The translations under genes and the position numbers were made by a program. Shown here in pieces: positions 10,221 through 18,463 of a DNA stretch of 41,309 bases (within the stretch, counting starts at the first letter, position 1; every line of letters starts with the position of its first letter). The notes beneath the pieces are model-generated. The model did not search any database, had not been told where the DNA came from, and saw only the letters and a program-made list of their open reading frames with translations. Source of the stretch: Peptostreptococcus stomatis DSM 17678 (lineage in GTDB: Bacteria > Bacillota > Clostridia > Peptostreptococcales > Peptostreptococcaceae); contig NZ_ADGQ01000062.1 in assembly GCF_000147675.1 (NCBI RefSeq), positions 1 through 41,309 of the forward strand. The letters are read 5' to 3'.

Positions 10221-10333
10221 ATTCCCATATCATTATCATATACTATTAAAAATTTCAGCATTCAAAACACTATATAAACCTATTTTATCATTAATAGAGC
10301 AAAATATCCATACATCCACCCTATAATATATGA

Positions 10334-10339
10334 TATAAT
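10334..10339 (+). promoter_or_regulatory. Extended -10 element for the Lys-rich gene
   Basis: TGATATAAT is an extended -10 about 29 bp before the plus-strand ATG at 10368. No clear -35 is seen. Confidence 0.4.
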
Positions 10340-10367
10340 AGTCAGGAATATAGATAGGAGGTCAACT

Positions 10368-10922
10368 ATGTCTAATAAGCAAATAACTTTTAATGAGCTA
10401 CTTGAACCAAAAAAATCCACAAGCAAAAAAGATAGAGTAAAAACTGGAAATACCAAGTCTAAGGAAACTTCAAAAACGACTAAATCAAATGATAAAACTA
10501 AGAAGACTTCCACTGATAAGATTCCTAAAAGAGTTACCCTAGGATCAAAAACAAGAGTTGATGGAGTCAAAAAACTTACTGAAGAAAAAACTAAGGCTGT
10601 GAATAAGACTAAGCCTAGAAATAAAAATAAGACTGGCAGGGTTACATTCACTCAAGACGAATTGGATAAGCTGTGTGAAGTATATGACTGGTATATGACA
10701 ATCAAGGACCTAGACCCCCTAAAACAAGTTAAGCAAATAGAAAATACTGATATTAAAATTGAAAAAGATATTATCAAGCAAGCCAAAAAGGTTGCCATTA
10801 CAATAGATCAGGAGGTTTGGGAAAACTTCTCTACCCTGGCCACCAATATATCACAAAAAAAAGGCCCCTTACTTACTGAAATTATCAAGGAATACTTGCA
10901 AAGGCATAGGGACCTATACTAA
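10368..10922 (+). CDS. Lys/Thr-rich hypothetical protein with C-terminal ribbon-helix-helix-like domain
   Basis: A 184-residue protein of unknown function. Residues 1-92 are low-complexity, dominated by Lys, Thr and Ser, and probably disordered. Residues 93-140 are a short helical linker. Residues 141-180 read as one beta strand (KKVAITID) then two helices separated by a turn, the pattern of a ribbon-helix-helix (CopG/MetJ-like) DNA-binding fold. The ATG follows AGGAGG. The very basic tail suggests nucleic-acid binding. It stands alone on the plus strand and ends at a shared terminator. The function is unknown; a small nucleoid or regulatory protein is an inference. Confidence 0.7.
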   Translation: MSNKQITFNELLEPKKSTSKKDRVKTGNTKSKETSKTTKSNDKTKKTSTDKIPKRVTLGSKTRVDGVKKLTEEKTKAVNKTKPRNKNKTGRVTFTQDELDKLCEVYDWYMTIKDLDPLKQVKQIENTDIKIEKDIIKQAKKVAITIDQEVWENFSTLATNISQKKGPLLTEIIKEYLQRHRDLY

Positions 10923-10972
10923 AAAAATATGGTTCAAAGATATATATTATTCATTATTTAAATAATATAAAA

Positions 10973-11019
10973 GATCGTTAGCATCCCCCATTTTTGGGGG
11001 ATTTTTTATGCTAGCGATC
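10973..11019. terminator. Bidirectional terminator between convergent genes
   Basis: The inner hairpin CCCCC/GGGGG (10985-10989 and 10996-11000) is followed on the plus strand by ATTTTTT. An outer stem pairs 10973-10984 with 11008-11019 with one wobble. It sits between the Lys-rich gene and the NhaC-type gene. Confidence 0.8.
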
Positions 11020-11051
11020 TGTAAATTCAAATTATATAGTTTTCATTTAAA

Positions 11052-12812
11052 CTAGAAGTTTATACCATCTTTAGCCAACTTTGCTTCCAGGTCCTTGTCA
11101 TCTACATCTACCCTCTTACCTATAAATCTTAGACCTATAGCAGAAGCTGCTATAGCTACTGGTAGTACGATATAGAATGGAACTCCTAAACCTGCAGGTA
11201 TATAACCAAATACTATAGTAATTGCACTAATAAATATAGCATATGGCATCTGCGTATTTACATGGTCAATGTGGTTACAACCGGCTCCCATAGATGATAG
11301 GATTGTTGTATCAGATATTGGTGAGCAGTGGTCACCAAATATAGCTCCTGTTAATACTGCTGATGTTGCAACTATTACATAGCTCATTTCTGGAGATAAT
11401 GAATACGCTAGAGGTATTGCAAGAGGCATCAGGATACCCATAGTACCGTAAGCAGTACCTGTTGAGAATGAAATTACAGCTCCCAATATAAATATAATAC
11501 TTGGTAGCAGGAATGGTGGTAGTGATCCTGATAGGTACCTTATAAGGAACTTAGCTGTTCCAACTTCCTTGATAACTGAGCTTAGAGACCAAGCAAGTAT
11601 CAAGATAACACCTGTAATCATCAAAGTCTTCATACCATCTACCCAAACTTCTATAGCTTCTGACATAGTATAGATCTTCTTAATTTTTGCAATAATTATA
11701 GATACTATAGATGAGAATATAGCAGACTGGAATAAGGCTACTGAAGCATCAGAAGATGAGAAACACTGTCTTACTGATGAGAATGAAAACGGACTAGCAT
11801 TGATTGATGCTATTAGGTTTGCATCTTCACCACCCATAATTGTAGAATAACCACTATAATAGAAGGCTATTAGTGAACTGACTATAAGTACTCCTATAGG
11901 TATAATAGCATTCCAAACACTTAGAGTAACACCCTCCTTTGGTGCCATATCATCTAATTCTTCAACACCCTGGTCTAGGTCAGTTGTTATATTCTGTCTT
12001 CTTCTAGCTATATATTCCGCCTTTCTCATTGGACCAAATTCTCTAGCCATGTAGGCAGTAATTAATATAAAAGCCAAAATAAGTATATTATAGAACCTGT
12101 ATGGTATAGTGCTTAAAAATACACCAAAGGCATCTATGTCTACATGAATGCTAGTAAAGGCATCATGTATCAAACCTACTTCTAGGCCTATCCAAGTCGA
12201 TATGATTGCCAGACCAGCTATTGGTGCTGCAGTAGCATCTATTACAAAGGCTAACTTTTCCCTGGAAATATTCATCTTATCAAAGACCGGCCTCATTATT
12301 GGACCAACAATTAGTGAATTAGCATAGTCATCGAAGAATACCAATATCCCCAAAAACCAGGAAATAGTCTGTGCTCCCTTTGCTGACTTAGCTCTTCTTG
12401 CTAGAGACTCAGCAACGGCCTTGGCTCCTCCCATCTTACCTACAAGGTTGATAACACCACCTATACATAATACCTGTAATACGATACCAGCATTCCATGG
12501 ATCTGCTAGGGATTTTAGGGCTCTAGATATAAAGTCTAGGAAGGCCAAAACTATTCCTGATACTATACCGCTACCACCTGATAGCTGTAGTATCAGTGAT
12601 CCAGACATTACTCCTAAAAACAATGATATTACAACGTTTCTTGTTATAAATGCCAAGACAATTGCTAGCAATGGCGGTATAATTGTTATAATTCCTAACT
12701 TTAATGAATTTGCCTGTGCAATCTTGTCAATTTCTTCGGCATATGATGGCACTGCCATCATAATCGTCATCATCAGGGTGATGACCAAGACTCTTAAATT
12801 CTTTCTGTTCAT
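11052..12812 (-). CDS. NhaC-family transporter, probable lysine importer
   Basis: A 586-residue integral membrane protein with an initial signal-like hydrophobic segment ending in PSYA, then about a dozen hydrophobic stretches. It has the family motifs of NhaC-type Na+/H+ antiporters, for example the FFDDYANSLIVGP region and the GAIFGDHCSPISDTT region. The sequence alone would suggest a sodium/proton antiporter. Its leader carries a lysine riboswitch with terminator, and NhaC-superfamily members under such L-boxes have been predicted to be lysine transporters (called LysW in comparative genomics). Lysine uptake coupled to sodium or protons is therefore the likelier role. The ATG follows AGGAGG. 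It is monocistronic and ends at the bidirectional terminator. Confidence 0.9.
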   Translation of the reverse strand: MNRKNLRVLVITLMMTIMMAVPSYAEEIDKIAQANSLKLGIITIIPPLLAIVLAFITRNVVISLFLGVMSGSLILQLSGGSGIVSGIVLAFLDFISRALKSLADPWNAGIVLQVLCIGGVINLVGKMGGAKAVAESLARRAKSAKGAQTISWFLGILVFFDDYANSLIVGPIMRPVFDKMNISREKLAFVIDATAAPIAGLAIISTWIGLEVGLIHDAFTSIHVDIDAFGVFLSTIPYRFYNILILAFILITAYMAREFGPMRKAEYIARRRQNITTDLDQGVEELDDMAPKEGVTLSVWNAIIPIGVLIVSSLIAFYYSGYSTIMGGEDANLIASINASPFSFSSVRQCFSSSDASVALFQSAIFSSIVSIIIAKIKKIYTMSEAIEVWVDGMKTLMITGVILILAWSLSSVIKEVGTAKFLIRYLSGSLPPFLLPSIIFILGAVISFSTGTAYGTMGILMPLAIPLAYSLSPEMSYVIVATSAVLTGAIFGDHCSPISDTTILSSMGAGCNHIDHVNTQMPYAIFISAITIVFGYIPAGLGVPFYIVLPVAIAASAIGLRFIGKRVDVDDKDLEAKLAKDGINF

Positions 12813-12884
12813 AATAACCTCCTACAAAATATAAGTCCTTTTTCGTAATATTGTTGATAGAAGATTTCTGACATCAAAGCATAT

Positions 12885-12911
12885 AAAAAGCCTCGGATGG
12901 GTATCCGAGGC
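12885..12911 (-). terminator. Riboswitch-controlled intrinsic terminator
   Basis: A nine-base-pair GC-rich stem (12890-12898 with 12903-12911, loop GGGT) is followed on the minus strand by TTTTT. It sits between the lysine aptamer and the transporter start and is the expression platform: lysine binding should favour this hairpin and switch the gene off. Confidence 0.85.
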
Positions 12912-12930
12912 ACAAAAAGCATACTCAAAT

Positions 12931-13087
12931 GATAGCCCAACACAAGATACTTGTGACAGTGATACGCATATTCTACGTACCCCCAGCAATACAAACCTAA
13001 AGCTGTTTGTATGCTTCGGCAATTGTTCCTTTCCTTGTGGGTGCTTTACCCCTTTTCTCAAGTACTAATAACAAGTGCGCCTCTATC
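12931..13087 (-). ncRNA. Lysine riboswitch (L-box) aptamer
   Basis: On the minus strand the order of conserved L-box blocks is visible: GATAGAGGCGC at the 5' side, AGTA, the AAGGAAC region, GCCGAAGC, GCTGGGG, ACTGTCAC, and GGCTATC closing the P1 helix with the initial GATAG. The aptamer is about 157 nt, near the usual size of this class. It is followed by an intrinsic terminator and then the NhaC-type gene. Together these account for the 383-bp gap 12813-13195. Confidence 0.88.
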
Positions 13088-13108
13088 TTCTATTCAATTA
13101 CTAATGCA

Positions 13109-13137
13109 AGTATACACTAAAAGTTAAAGACATGCAA
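13109..13137 (-). promoter_or_regulatory. Promoter of the lysine-riboswitch transcript
   Basis: TTGCAT (13137-13132) and TATACT (13114-13109) are spaced 17 bp on the minus strand. The predicted start falls about 15 nt before the riboswitch. A small hairpin (AAAGAC/GTCTTT, about 13125-13142) overlaps the -35 and may terminate the upstream autolysin transcript weakly. Confidence 0.6.
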
Positions 13138-13195
13138 GTCTTTTTTTCTCTTATTTTTAATATTTATTTAATTTTCTTTTAATAAATCTTTAGAT

Positions 13196-14710
13196 TTATC
13201 TATACTTAGGTATATTATAACTCATTGCCCCTATATTGCTTGAGTATGAAGCTATATCGGCCATCTTATTAGCTATAGAACTTGGCCACCTTACTTCTGT
13301 CGCATACTGGTGGTATATAATACTTGGGTTCCACTTCATGCTATAAAGCGTGTTCTGATGATATTTACTACTATGGATATACCTATTAGTTATCCATGAT
13401 GCAGCCCCGTCTATTCCAGCAGCTACACTAGTCCAACCATTATTATAGGCTGTAGCACTACCTCCTGCTAGGGCATTTCCATCAACTGCCCCTATACCGA
13501 AGAAGTTGTAAACAGTCTTACCATTGTATACGGTACCCTGGGCCAACTTAGATGTACCATAACCGGTTTCTATCATAGAGTGGGCAACTAGATACAATAC
13601 ATTTATATTATTCTTTTTAGCAGCATCTATAAAGGCTTGTCCCTGATTATAGAAAACATTACCTGACCTACAGTATTTTGCTAAATATGCATTTAACTGA
13701 CTCGCAGTTATATCATCAGTATACCTGTCAAGAAGGGCAAACTGCATAATGTTAGAAGAATCCATATACCTTGATGGGTCCATATAAGATTTTAACTCAT
13801 TTCTAGTAACCTTTCTCCATCCGCCTACTGTCAAGGTATTTACGGCTTTTGACATCTGCAAATCAACATGTTCGTCCAGAGTCATACCCATATCAACATA
13901 GTTAGTATTACCCACTGAGGCTTTTGCCTGACCGTTACTTGTATTTATAGTCAAATCCTCATTACCTACACTGCTATCTTGCCCTGCATTATTATCTTGG
14001 CCTACATTTTCTACTTCTTCACCAGTATCCTTAAGGTAATATGAAGATACATAACCTATCTGTCCCTTATAACGTACCTTGTTCCATCCATTAGTACTAG
14101 ATATATACTCAACAGTATCTCCCCTGCTTAAGTCAGCTAACTTTTCACTTAAGGAATTTGCAGACTTTCTAACACTTAGGTTGTTAGCCATAACCATCAT
14201 TTTTCTACCTGCACTTGCCGTAGAACCAGTAGATGAAGCAGATAAGAGCCTGCTTGAAAGATAACCTGTCTTACCATTGTATGTTACCTTAGTCCAGGCA
14301 GAACCCTCCTCAAGAACTCTAACCCTATCACCCTTTTTCAAGACTTGAATAACAGATGACTTTGTATTAGCTTCTTTCCTTAGGTTTAATGTATTACTAG
14401 AAACTGTCTTCGTAATACTTGCAGGTGCAGTCTTTATATTATTTACAGTTTCACTTTTTTCAGCTATAGCTGATTCCTGCACCCAACCATCATTGTTATT
14501 GAATTTAATATTTACCCAAGAATCTCTTTTAGAAAGAATTTCCACCTCATCTCCTTTTTTAAGGACGAACTTAACACTTTCATTTGATCCTGGATTTACT
14601 CTAATATTTACATATTCGTAATTAATTACTCCGACTTGTCCGGCTGCAAAGGCTGAAGCACCAAATAATGGTAGGACAGCTAAGGCCGATAAACCTATCT
14701 TTATATTCAA
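13196..14710 (-). CDS. Secreted SH3b-domain autolysin, glucosaminidase (GH73-like)
   Basis: An exported peptidoglycan hydrolase of about 504 residues. Order, numbered from GTG 14719 (three codons longer): a signal peptide ending SAFA, three bacterial SH3 repeats (about 27-90, 103-160, 173-232), a Gln/Asn/Asp linker (233-270), then an N-acetylglucosaminidase domain (about 310-500) with the catalytic Glu384 in SMIETGYG and the downstream NFFGIGA motif. It should cleave the GlcNAc side of wall glycan for turnover or daughter separation. GTG 14719 is jammed against AAGGGA, whereas TTG 14710 lies eight bases after GGGAG, so I choose TTG. It has a strong promoter and is divergent from a MarR gene that may regulate it. 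Confidence 0.9.
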   Translation of the reverse strand: MNIKIGLSALAVLPLFGASAFAAGQVGVINYEYVNIRVNPGSNESVKFVLKKGDEVEILSKRDSWVNIKFNNNDGWVQESAIAEKSETVNNIKTAPASITKTVSSNTLNLRKEANTKSSVIQVLKKGDRVRVLEEGSAWTKVTYNGKTGYLSSRLLSASSTGSTASAGRKMMVMANNLSVRKSANSLSEKLADLSRGDTVEYISSTNGWNKVRYKGQIGYVSSYYLKDTGEEVENVGQDNNAGQDSSVGNEDLTINTSNGQAKASVGNTNYVDMGMTLDEHVDLQMSKAVNTLTVGGWRKVTRNELKSYMDPSRYMDSSNIMQFALLDRYTDDITASQLNAYLAKYCRSGNVFYNQGQAFIDAAKKNNINVLYLVAHSMIETGYGTSKLAQGTVYNGKTVYNFFGIGAVDGNALAGGSATAYNNGWTSVAAGIDGAASWITNRYIHSSKYHQNTLYSMKWNPSIIYHQYATEVRWPSSIANKMADIASYSSNIGAMSYNIPKYR

Positions 14711-14741
14711 ATAAAACACTCCCTTTCTGAGTACTCTAATT

Positions 14742-14770
14742 ATTATAGCAAATAATTACAAATTTGTAAA
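14742..14770 (-). promoter_or_regulatory. Strong promoter of the autolysin gene
   Basis: TTTACA (14770-14765), a 17-bp spacer and TATAAT (14747-14742) with an upstream TGC (extended -10) on the minus strand. This is one of the best sigma-A promoters in the window. Confidence 0.7.
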
Positions 14771-14794
14771 CATTTTAAGTTACAAAAAAGTAAC
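14756..14794. promoter_or_regulatory. Two operator-like inverted repeats between the autolysin and MarR genes
   Basis: A perfect 14-bp palindrome, TTACAAATTTGTAA (14756-14769), overlaps the autolysin -35. A second inverted repeat, GTTACAAAAAAGTAAC (14779-14794), follows and shares the TTAC/GTAA half-sites. This placement in a divergent gap beside a MarR gene suggests MarR operators. The rest of the 318-bp gap 14720-15037 is very AT-rich with nothing else I can assign. Confidence 0.45.
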
Positions 14795-15037
14795 ATATTT
14801 AACTTCTTTCATTATTTATTAGTATAAATAATATATTAAATAATATATTATTTTCTGACTTTTTACAATAAACTATATTATAATCTATTTTATTAAAAAA
14901 AATATCTTTATTTCACGCTTAAAATATGATACAATTAATCTATGAAATATATTATAAATACTATATTTTATGATATTTCTTTTTAGTACAATATTCATTT
15001 ATGTATATTTTAATTTTTTATAAGAGGAGGAGACAAA

Positions 15038-15478
15038 ATGGAAGATAGAAGATTAGCACTACTTTTACTAGAGAATTTCAATAGGTTCGATAACCTAATA
15101 AAAAATGTCACAAGCACAGGGATGAAGAAAATTCAGAAACTTACTTCAAAGCAGTTCTTTACGTTACAGCAGATTAGTAAGTACGAAAAAATTGAGCTTA
15201 AAAACCTGAGCAAGGATCTTTATGTTTCTACATCAAGTCTATGCATACTTCTAAACAAAATGGTTGCAGCCGGGTATGTTTTTAGGGAAGAAGATCCAAG
15301 AGACAGAAGAAATACTTTCTATGGCATCACTGAAGATGGTAAAAAGGTATTGAAGGAAGAAGAATTTAGGATTACATCAACTCTAGTTGAAAATATGAGT
15401 GGATTTGACGAAAAGTTCAAAAAGAATTTAGAAAAAAGCCTGTCTGTCTTAGTTAAAACAGCAGAAAAGCTATACTAA
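15038..15478 (+). CDS. MarR-family transcriptional regulator
   Basis: A 146-residue winged-helix regulator of MarR size. Visible features are an N-terminal dimerisation helix, the LTSKQFFTLQQI entry helix, the recognition region LYVSTSSLCILLNKMVAAGY, and the wing with the family signature DPRDRRN...ITEDGK. The ATG follows GAGGAGG. It is transcribed away from the autolysin, with palindromes in the shared gap, so autoregulation and control of the autolysin are plausible. The ligand is unknown. Confidence 0.88.
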   Translation: MEDRRLALLLLENFNRFDNLIKNVTSTGMKKIQKLTSKQFFTLQQISKYEKIELKNLSKDLYVSTSSLCILLNKMVAAGYVFREEDPRDRRNTFYGITEDGKKVLKEEEFRITSTLVENMSGFDEKFKKNLEKSLSVLVKTAEKLY

Positions 15479-15494
15479 TATTGACACTTGTGTT

Positions 15495-15519
15495 AGCCTA
15501 GTCAACTAGGCTGGTATTT
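15495..15519 (+). terminator. Hairpin after the MarR gene
   Basis: An 8-bp perfect stem, AGCCTAGT/ACTAGGCT, with a tiny loop follows the MarR stop and is followed by GGTATTTTT. It is possibly a first terminator for the plus-strand transcript. Confidence 0.5.
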
Positions 15520-15521
15520 TT

Positions 15522-15560
15522 AAAAGACACCCTTTCCATCTTGGAAAAAGGTGTCTTTTT
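15522..15560. terminator. Bidirectional terminator between MarR and Sir2 genes
   Basis: The arms AAAAGACACC and GGTGTCTTTT, extended by inner pairing of CTTTCCA with TGGAAAA, have T-tracts on both strands. The element serves the convergent MarR and Sir2 genes. Confidence 0.8.
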
Positions 15561-15565
15561 ATGCT

Positions 15566-16315
15566 TTATAGGTCTTTTACTGCCATATCTAAAACATTAC
15601 CTATAGAATCATTTATCACTAGGTCTGATCTCCTGTCATAGGAAGTCTCAGCCTTATTTATCAAAACAATATGCCTACCCTTGAAGTAGTCCAAGAAGCC
15701 TGCAGCCGGATATACGACTAGAGATGTTCCACCTACAATCAACATATCAGCTTCAGAAATAGCCTTAATTGTTTTTATAATAGTATCCTCATTAAGTGAC
15801 TCTTCATATAGGACAACATCCGGCTTTACTGAGCCACCACACTTGGGGCATTTAGGGACTAGACCCTCCAGGTCAAGAAATTCTTTTAAGTCCATATTGT
15901 AGCCACATGATTGACAGGTATTCGAGTTAACACTACCATGTAGTTCCAAGACATTTTTACTGCCTGCCATTTGGTGGAGACCATCTATATTTTGTGTTAC
16001 CACTGCCCTTAACTTACCAATTTTTTCAAGGTAGGCCAAGGCCTTGTGGGCCTTGTTAGGTCTTGCATCTGGGTATATAAGTTTGTCCTTATAAAAGGCA
16101 TAAAAGTCTTCTGGATAATGGACATAGAAGGTATGGGATACTAACTGCTCCGGACTAAAGTGTTTATTTAATTTCTTGCTGAATAGTCCATCTGAACTTC
16201 TGAAGTCAGGTATATCAGATTCCGTAGAAACACCTGCCCCACCAAAAAATACTATATTATCTGAATCCTTAATCATATCCCTCAGTGATATGATCTTTTC
16301 TTCTAAATTATCCAT
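15566..16315 (-). CDS. NAD-dependent protein deacylase, Sir2 family
   Basis: A 249-residue sirtuin that removes acyl groups from lysines using NAD+. Visible motifs: GAGVSTESDIPDFRS (NAD site, about 26-39), TQNIDGLH (107-114), catalytic His126 (ELHGS), two CxxC zinc pairs (C134/C137, C156/C159), and GTSLVVYPAAG. The length is normal for bacterial sirtuins. The start ATG follows AAGGAGG. It lies 36 bp after scpB and is probably the last gene of the M50-scpA-scpB transcript, ending at the bidirectional terminator. The true acyl specificity cannot be read from the sequence. Confidence 0.93.
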   Translation of the reverse strand: MDNLEEKIISLRDMIKDSDNIVFFGGAGVSTESDIPDFRSSDGLFSKKLNKHFSPEQLVSHTFYVHYPEDFYAFYKDKLIYPDARPNKAHKALAYLEKIGKLRAVVTQNIDGLHQMAGSKNVLELHGSVNSNTCQSCGYNMDLKEFLDLEGLVPKCPKCGGSVKPDVVLYEESLNEDTIIKTIKAISEADMLIVGGTSLVVYPAAGFLDYFKGRHIVLINKAETSYDRRSDLVINDSIGNVLDMAVKDL

Positions 16316-16351
16316 ACTAATACCTCCTTAACCTTTTTATAAATCTTACTT

Positions 16352-16870
16352 TTATTCACTGGCCAGTTTTGGCAGGTCATCAAGTGACTCTATTTCAAGT
16401 ACCTTTAAAAATTCCTGGCTAGTCTTATAAATAATAGGTTTACCAATCTTGTTCAACCTTCCCGCTTCATAGATTAGGTCATTATCCAAAAGGGTTTTTA
16501 GGACCTTGTCACACTTAACCCCCCTAATAGCCTCTATATCATTCTTTGTGATGGGTTGCTTGTAGGCAATTATTATCAGGGTTTCTAAGGTAGCCTGACT
16601 CAGGGACCTCTTTTTACCAGGTTCAACTAGTTTCTTGATGTAGGGAGCATATTCTTCATTAGAGCACATCTGGTACTTGTCTTCTATCCTTATTATCTGG
16701 ATGCCCCTGTCATTTTCCTTGTATTCATCTATCAACTTATGGAGCATGATCTCTATCTCCTTAGGTGATAGCTCCTCATTTATGGCCATATTTAGTTCTT
16801 CAATACTGACGGGTTTTGCGTATGAGAATAAGATGGCTTCAATTATATTTTTTATCTGACTTCTTCTCAA
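16352..16870 (-). CDS. scpB: Segregation and condensation protein B
   Basis: A 172-residue kleisin partner with two winged-helix domains. It binds ScpA and SMC to form the condensin that compacts and separates sister chromosomes. The opening IIEAILFSYAKPVSIEEL and the later LETLIIIAYKQPITKNDIEAIRG are typical of ScpB. The start is TTG at 16870, sharing bases with the scpA stop (TTGA), which indicates translational coupling. The smc gene is not in this window. Confidence 0.93.
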   Translation of the reverse strand: MRRSQIKNIIEAILFSYAKPVSIEELNMAINEELSPKEIEIMLHKLIDEYKENDRGIQIIRIEDKYQMCSNEEYAPYIKKLVEPGKKRSLSQATLETLIIIAYKQPITKNDIEAIRGVKCDKVLKTLLDNDLIYEAGRLNKIGKPIIYKTSQEFLKVLEIESLDDLPKLASE

Positions 16871-17628
16871 TCGTCCTTGCCCTCCCTCTTAATAATTATT
16901 ATGTCCTTATTAGGCTTGTCCTGGATAATTTCTATTTCCTTTAGTTTAATGAGTTCTAGCATGGCCAAGAAGCTTGCTATTACCTCCTTCTTATCTGGAT
17001 TATCAAGACTCTGAATAAAACTAAGCCTCCTAGACTTGTTTATCTTAGACCTAAGCGATACAATCCTATCTTCAACAGATATAGTCTTATTTTCTACTAT
17101 CCTCTTTAAATTAGAATTTTTTTCAAGATCTTGGTCACCCTGGTTATTTTTTTCAACTTCTTCTAGAATTTTGAACAAGTCAGGAAGGATGGCCTCAATT
17201 TCATCAAAGTTGATCTTGGATAGGTCTAGGTTTTCTTCATCATCTTCCATATCATAGTCCTCTTGTTGACGATAAAATTTGTTGTCATACTCCTTGATAT
17301 TATCCTTTAGGTATTCTGCTATCTGCCTATATTTTTTGTATTCTTCAATTTGGTCTATCAATTCCTGTCTTGGGTCCTGCTTGTCTTCCCCCTTATCCCT
17401 TAGATATAGGATATACCTGGACTTTATCTCCAAAAGCCTGGTAGCCATCATGATAAAATCACTAGCCAAGTCCATGTCTATAGACTTAACATGATCTACA
17501 TACTCCATATACTGGTTGGTTATCTCCACTATTGATATATCCCTAATATCTATTTTATTCCTACTTATTAGGTCAAACAAGAGCTCCATTGGCACCTCAT
17601 ATTTTTTTGTTTGTATGCTATAATCCAT
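16867..17628 (-). CDS. scpA: Segregation and condensation protein A
   Basis: A 253-residue kleisin subunit of the SMC-ScpAB condensin. The N-terminus (FDLISRNKIDIRDISIVEITNQY region) is the conserved SMC-head-binding segment. A variable acidic middle (about 115-165) and the C-terminal winged helix (FLAMLELIKLKEIEIIQ) follow. It overlaps scpB by 4 bp and starts 12 bp after the M50 protease gene, so the three form an operon. Confidence 0.93.
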   Translation of the reverse strand: MDYSIQTKKYEVPMELLFDLISRNKIDIRDISIVEITNQYMEYVDHVKSIDMDLASDFIMMATRLLEIKSRYILYLRDKGEDKQDPRQELIDQIEEYKKYRQIAEYLKDNIKEYDNKFYRQQEDYDMEDDEENLDLSKINFDEIEAILPDLFKILEEVEKNNQGDQDLEKNSNLKRIVENKTISVEDRIVSLRSKINKSRRLSFIQSLDNPDKKEVIASFLAMLELIKLKEIEIIQDKPNKDIIIIKREGKDD

Positions 17629-17640
17629 ACCTACCCCCTA

Positions 17641-18273
17641 CTAGATAAATATCGTTACTAGGTTAAAAAATACTGTATAAATAGGATTCAATATAAAACC
17701 TAAAATATTTGTCATTATCAAAACTACAAAAATTATAAAAGTATATCTTGAATATTCATATGCCCTATATACAATCCTTCTTGGTAAGAAGGTAGATATA
17801 AGGCTCCAACCGTCAAGTGGTGGTATAGGCAGTATATTAAAGGCTGCAAAACCAACGTTATACATTACCAGAGACCTAGTTACCATCAGCATAGTCTCCT
17901 GGTTCACAAAACCTAGTAAATTCCACTCATTAGAAAATTTATATATCATAACAAATATAAAGGCTGATATCAAGTTAAAGCCTATACCAGCTAAAGAAAC
18001 CGTTATATTACCTAGTTTTTCATTCTTGTAATTATAAGGATTAACTGGAACAGGTTTTGCCCAACCAAAGTGAACTAAAAACATCATCAGCATACCGAAT
18101 GGGTCTATGTGACTCGTTGGGTTTATATTCATCCTTCCTGCACGCTTGGCTGTATCATCACCATTTAGGTAGGCTACAAATGCGTGTCCAAATTCATGTA
18201 TAGATATTGCAAATAGTATTCCCAGAATTGATGCAAAAAATTCAGGCACACTATTTAAAAAACTTAAACTCAT
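17641..18273 (-). CDS. Site-2 protease family (M50) membrane metalloprotease
   Basis: A 210-residue polytopic protein of the short M50 group often found next to scpA in Firmicutes. The zinc motif HEFGH is at residues 26-30 in the first membrane helix, and the third ligand region PPLDGW follows in a later helix. Such proteins may cut substrates within the membrane, but the substrate of this subgroup is not established. The ATG follows AGAGGAG. First gene of the scpAB operon. Confidence 0.9.
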   Translation of the reverse strand: MSLSFLNSVPEFFASILGILFAISIHEFGHAFVAYLNGDDTAKRAGRMNINPTSHIDPFGMLMMFLVHFGWAKPVPVNPYNYKNEKLGNITVSLAGIGFNLISAFIFVMIYKFSNEWNLLGFVNQETMLMVTRSLVMYNVGFAAFNILPIPPLDGWSLISTFLPRRIVYRAYEYSRYTFIIFVVLIMTNILGFILNPIYTVFFNLVTIFI

Positions 18274-18377
18274 CTATAAATTTACTCCTCTCTATGAGAT
18301 GTACAGAACTTCATAATAATCTGGTAAGTAATACTTAATTTAGGTCATTTTTACTAGTTTACTGCACTCTTTCTTAT

Positions 18378-18383
18378 ATTATA
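18378..18383 (-). promoter_or_regulatory. Extended -10 promoter for the M50-scpA-scpB operon
   Basis: TGGTATAAT on the minus strand is an extended -10, lying after the RNase J terminator. No good -35 is visible. The leader would be about 100 nt. Confidence 0.45.
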
Positions 18384-18416
18384 CCATTTTACCTTTAAAA
18401 ATCCTTACATATATAG

Positions 18417-18443
18417 AAAAAGTGGGGCAAGACCCCACTTTTA
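18417..18443 (-). terminator. Intrinsic terminator of the RNase J gene
   Basis: AGTGGGG (18421-18427) pairs with CCCCACT (18433-18439), loop CAAGA, with flanking A and T runs on both sides. It lies 20 bp after the rnjA stop on the minus strand. Confidence 0.85.
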
Positions 18444-18463
18444 TCTTAATTAGCTTGTAAAAC

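Noticed and set aside
10280-10651. A 123-residue hydrophobic minus-strand reading frame
   Set aside because: It is the antisense of the Lys-rich coding region, which turns Lys/Thr codons into hydrophobic ones; it has no homology signal.
12809-13061. Two small minus-strand reading frames in front of the NhaC-type gene
   Set aside because: They lie inside the lysine riboswitch and its terminator, resemble no protein, and are explained by the structured RNA.
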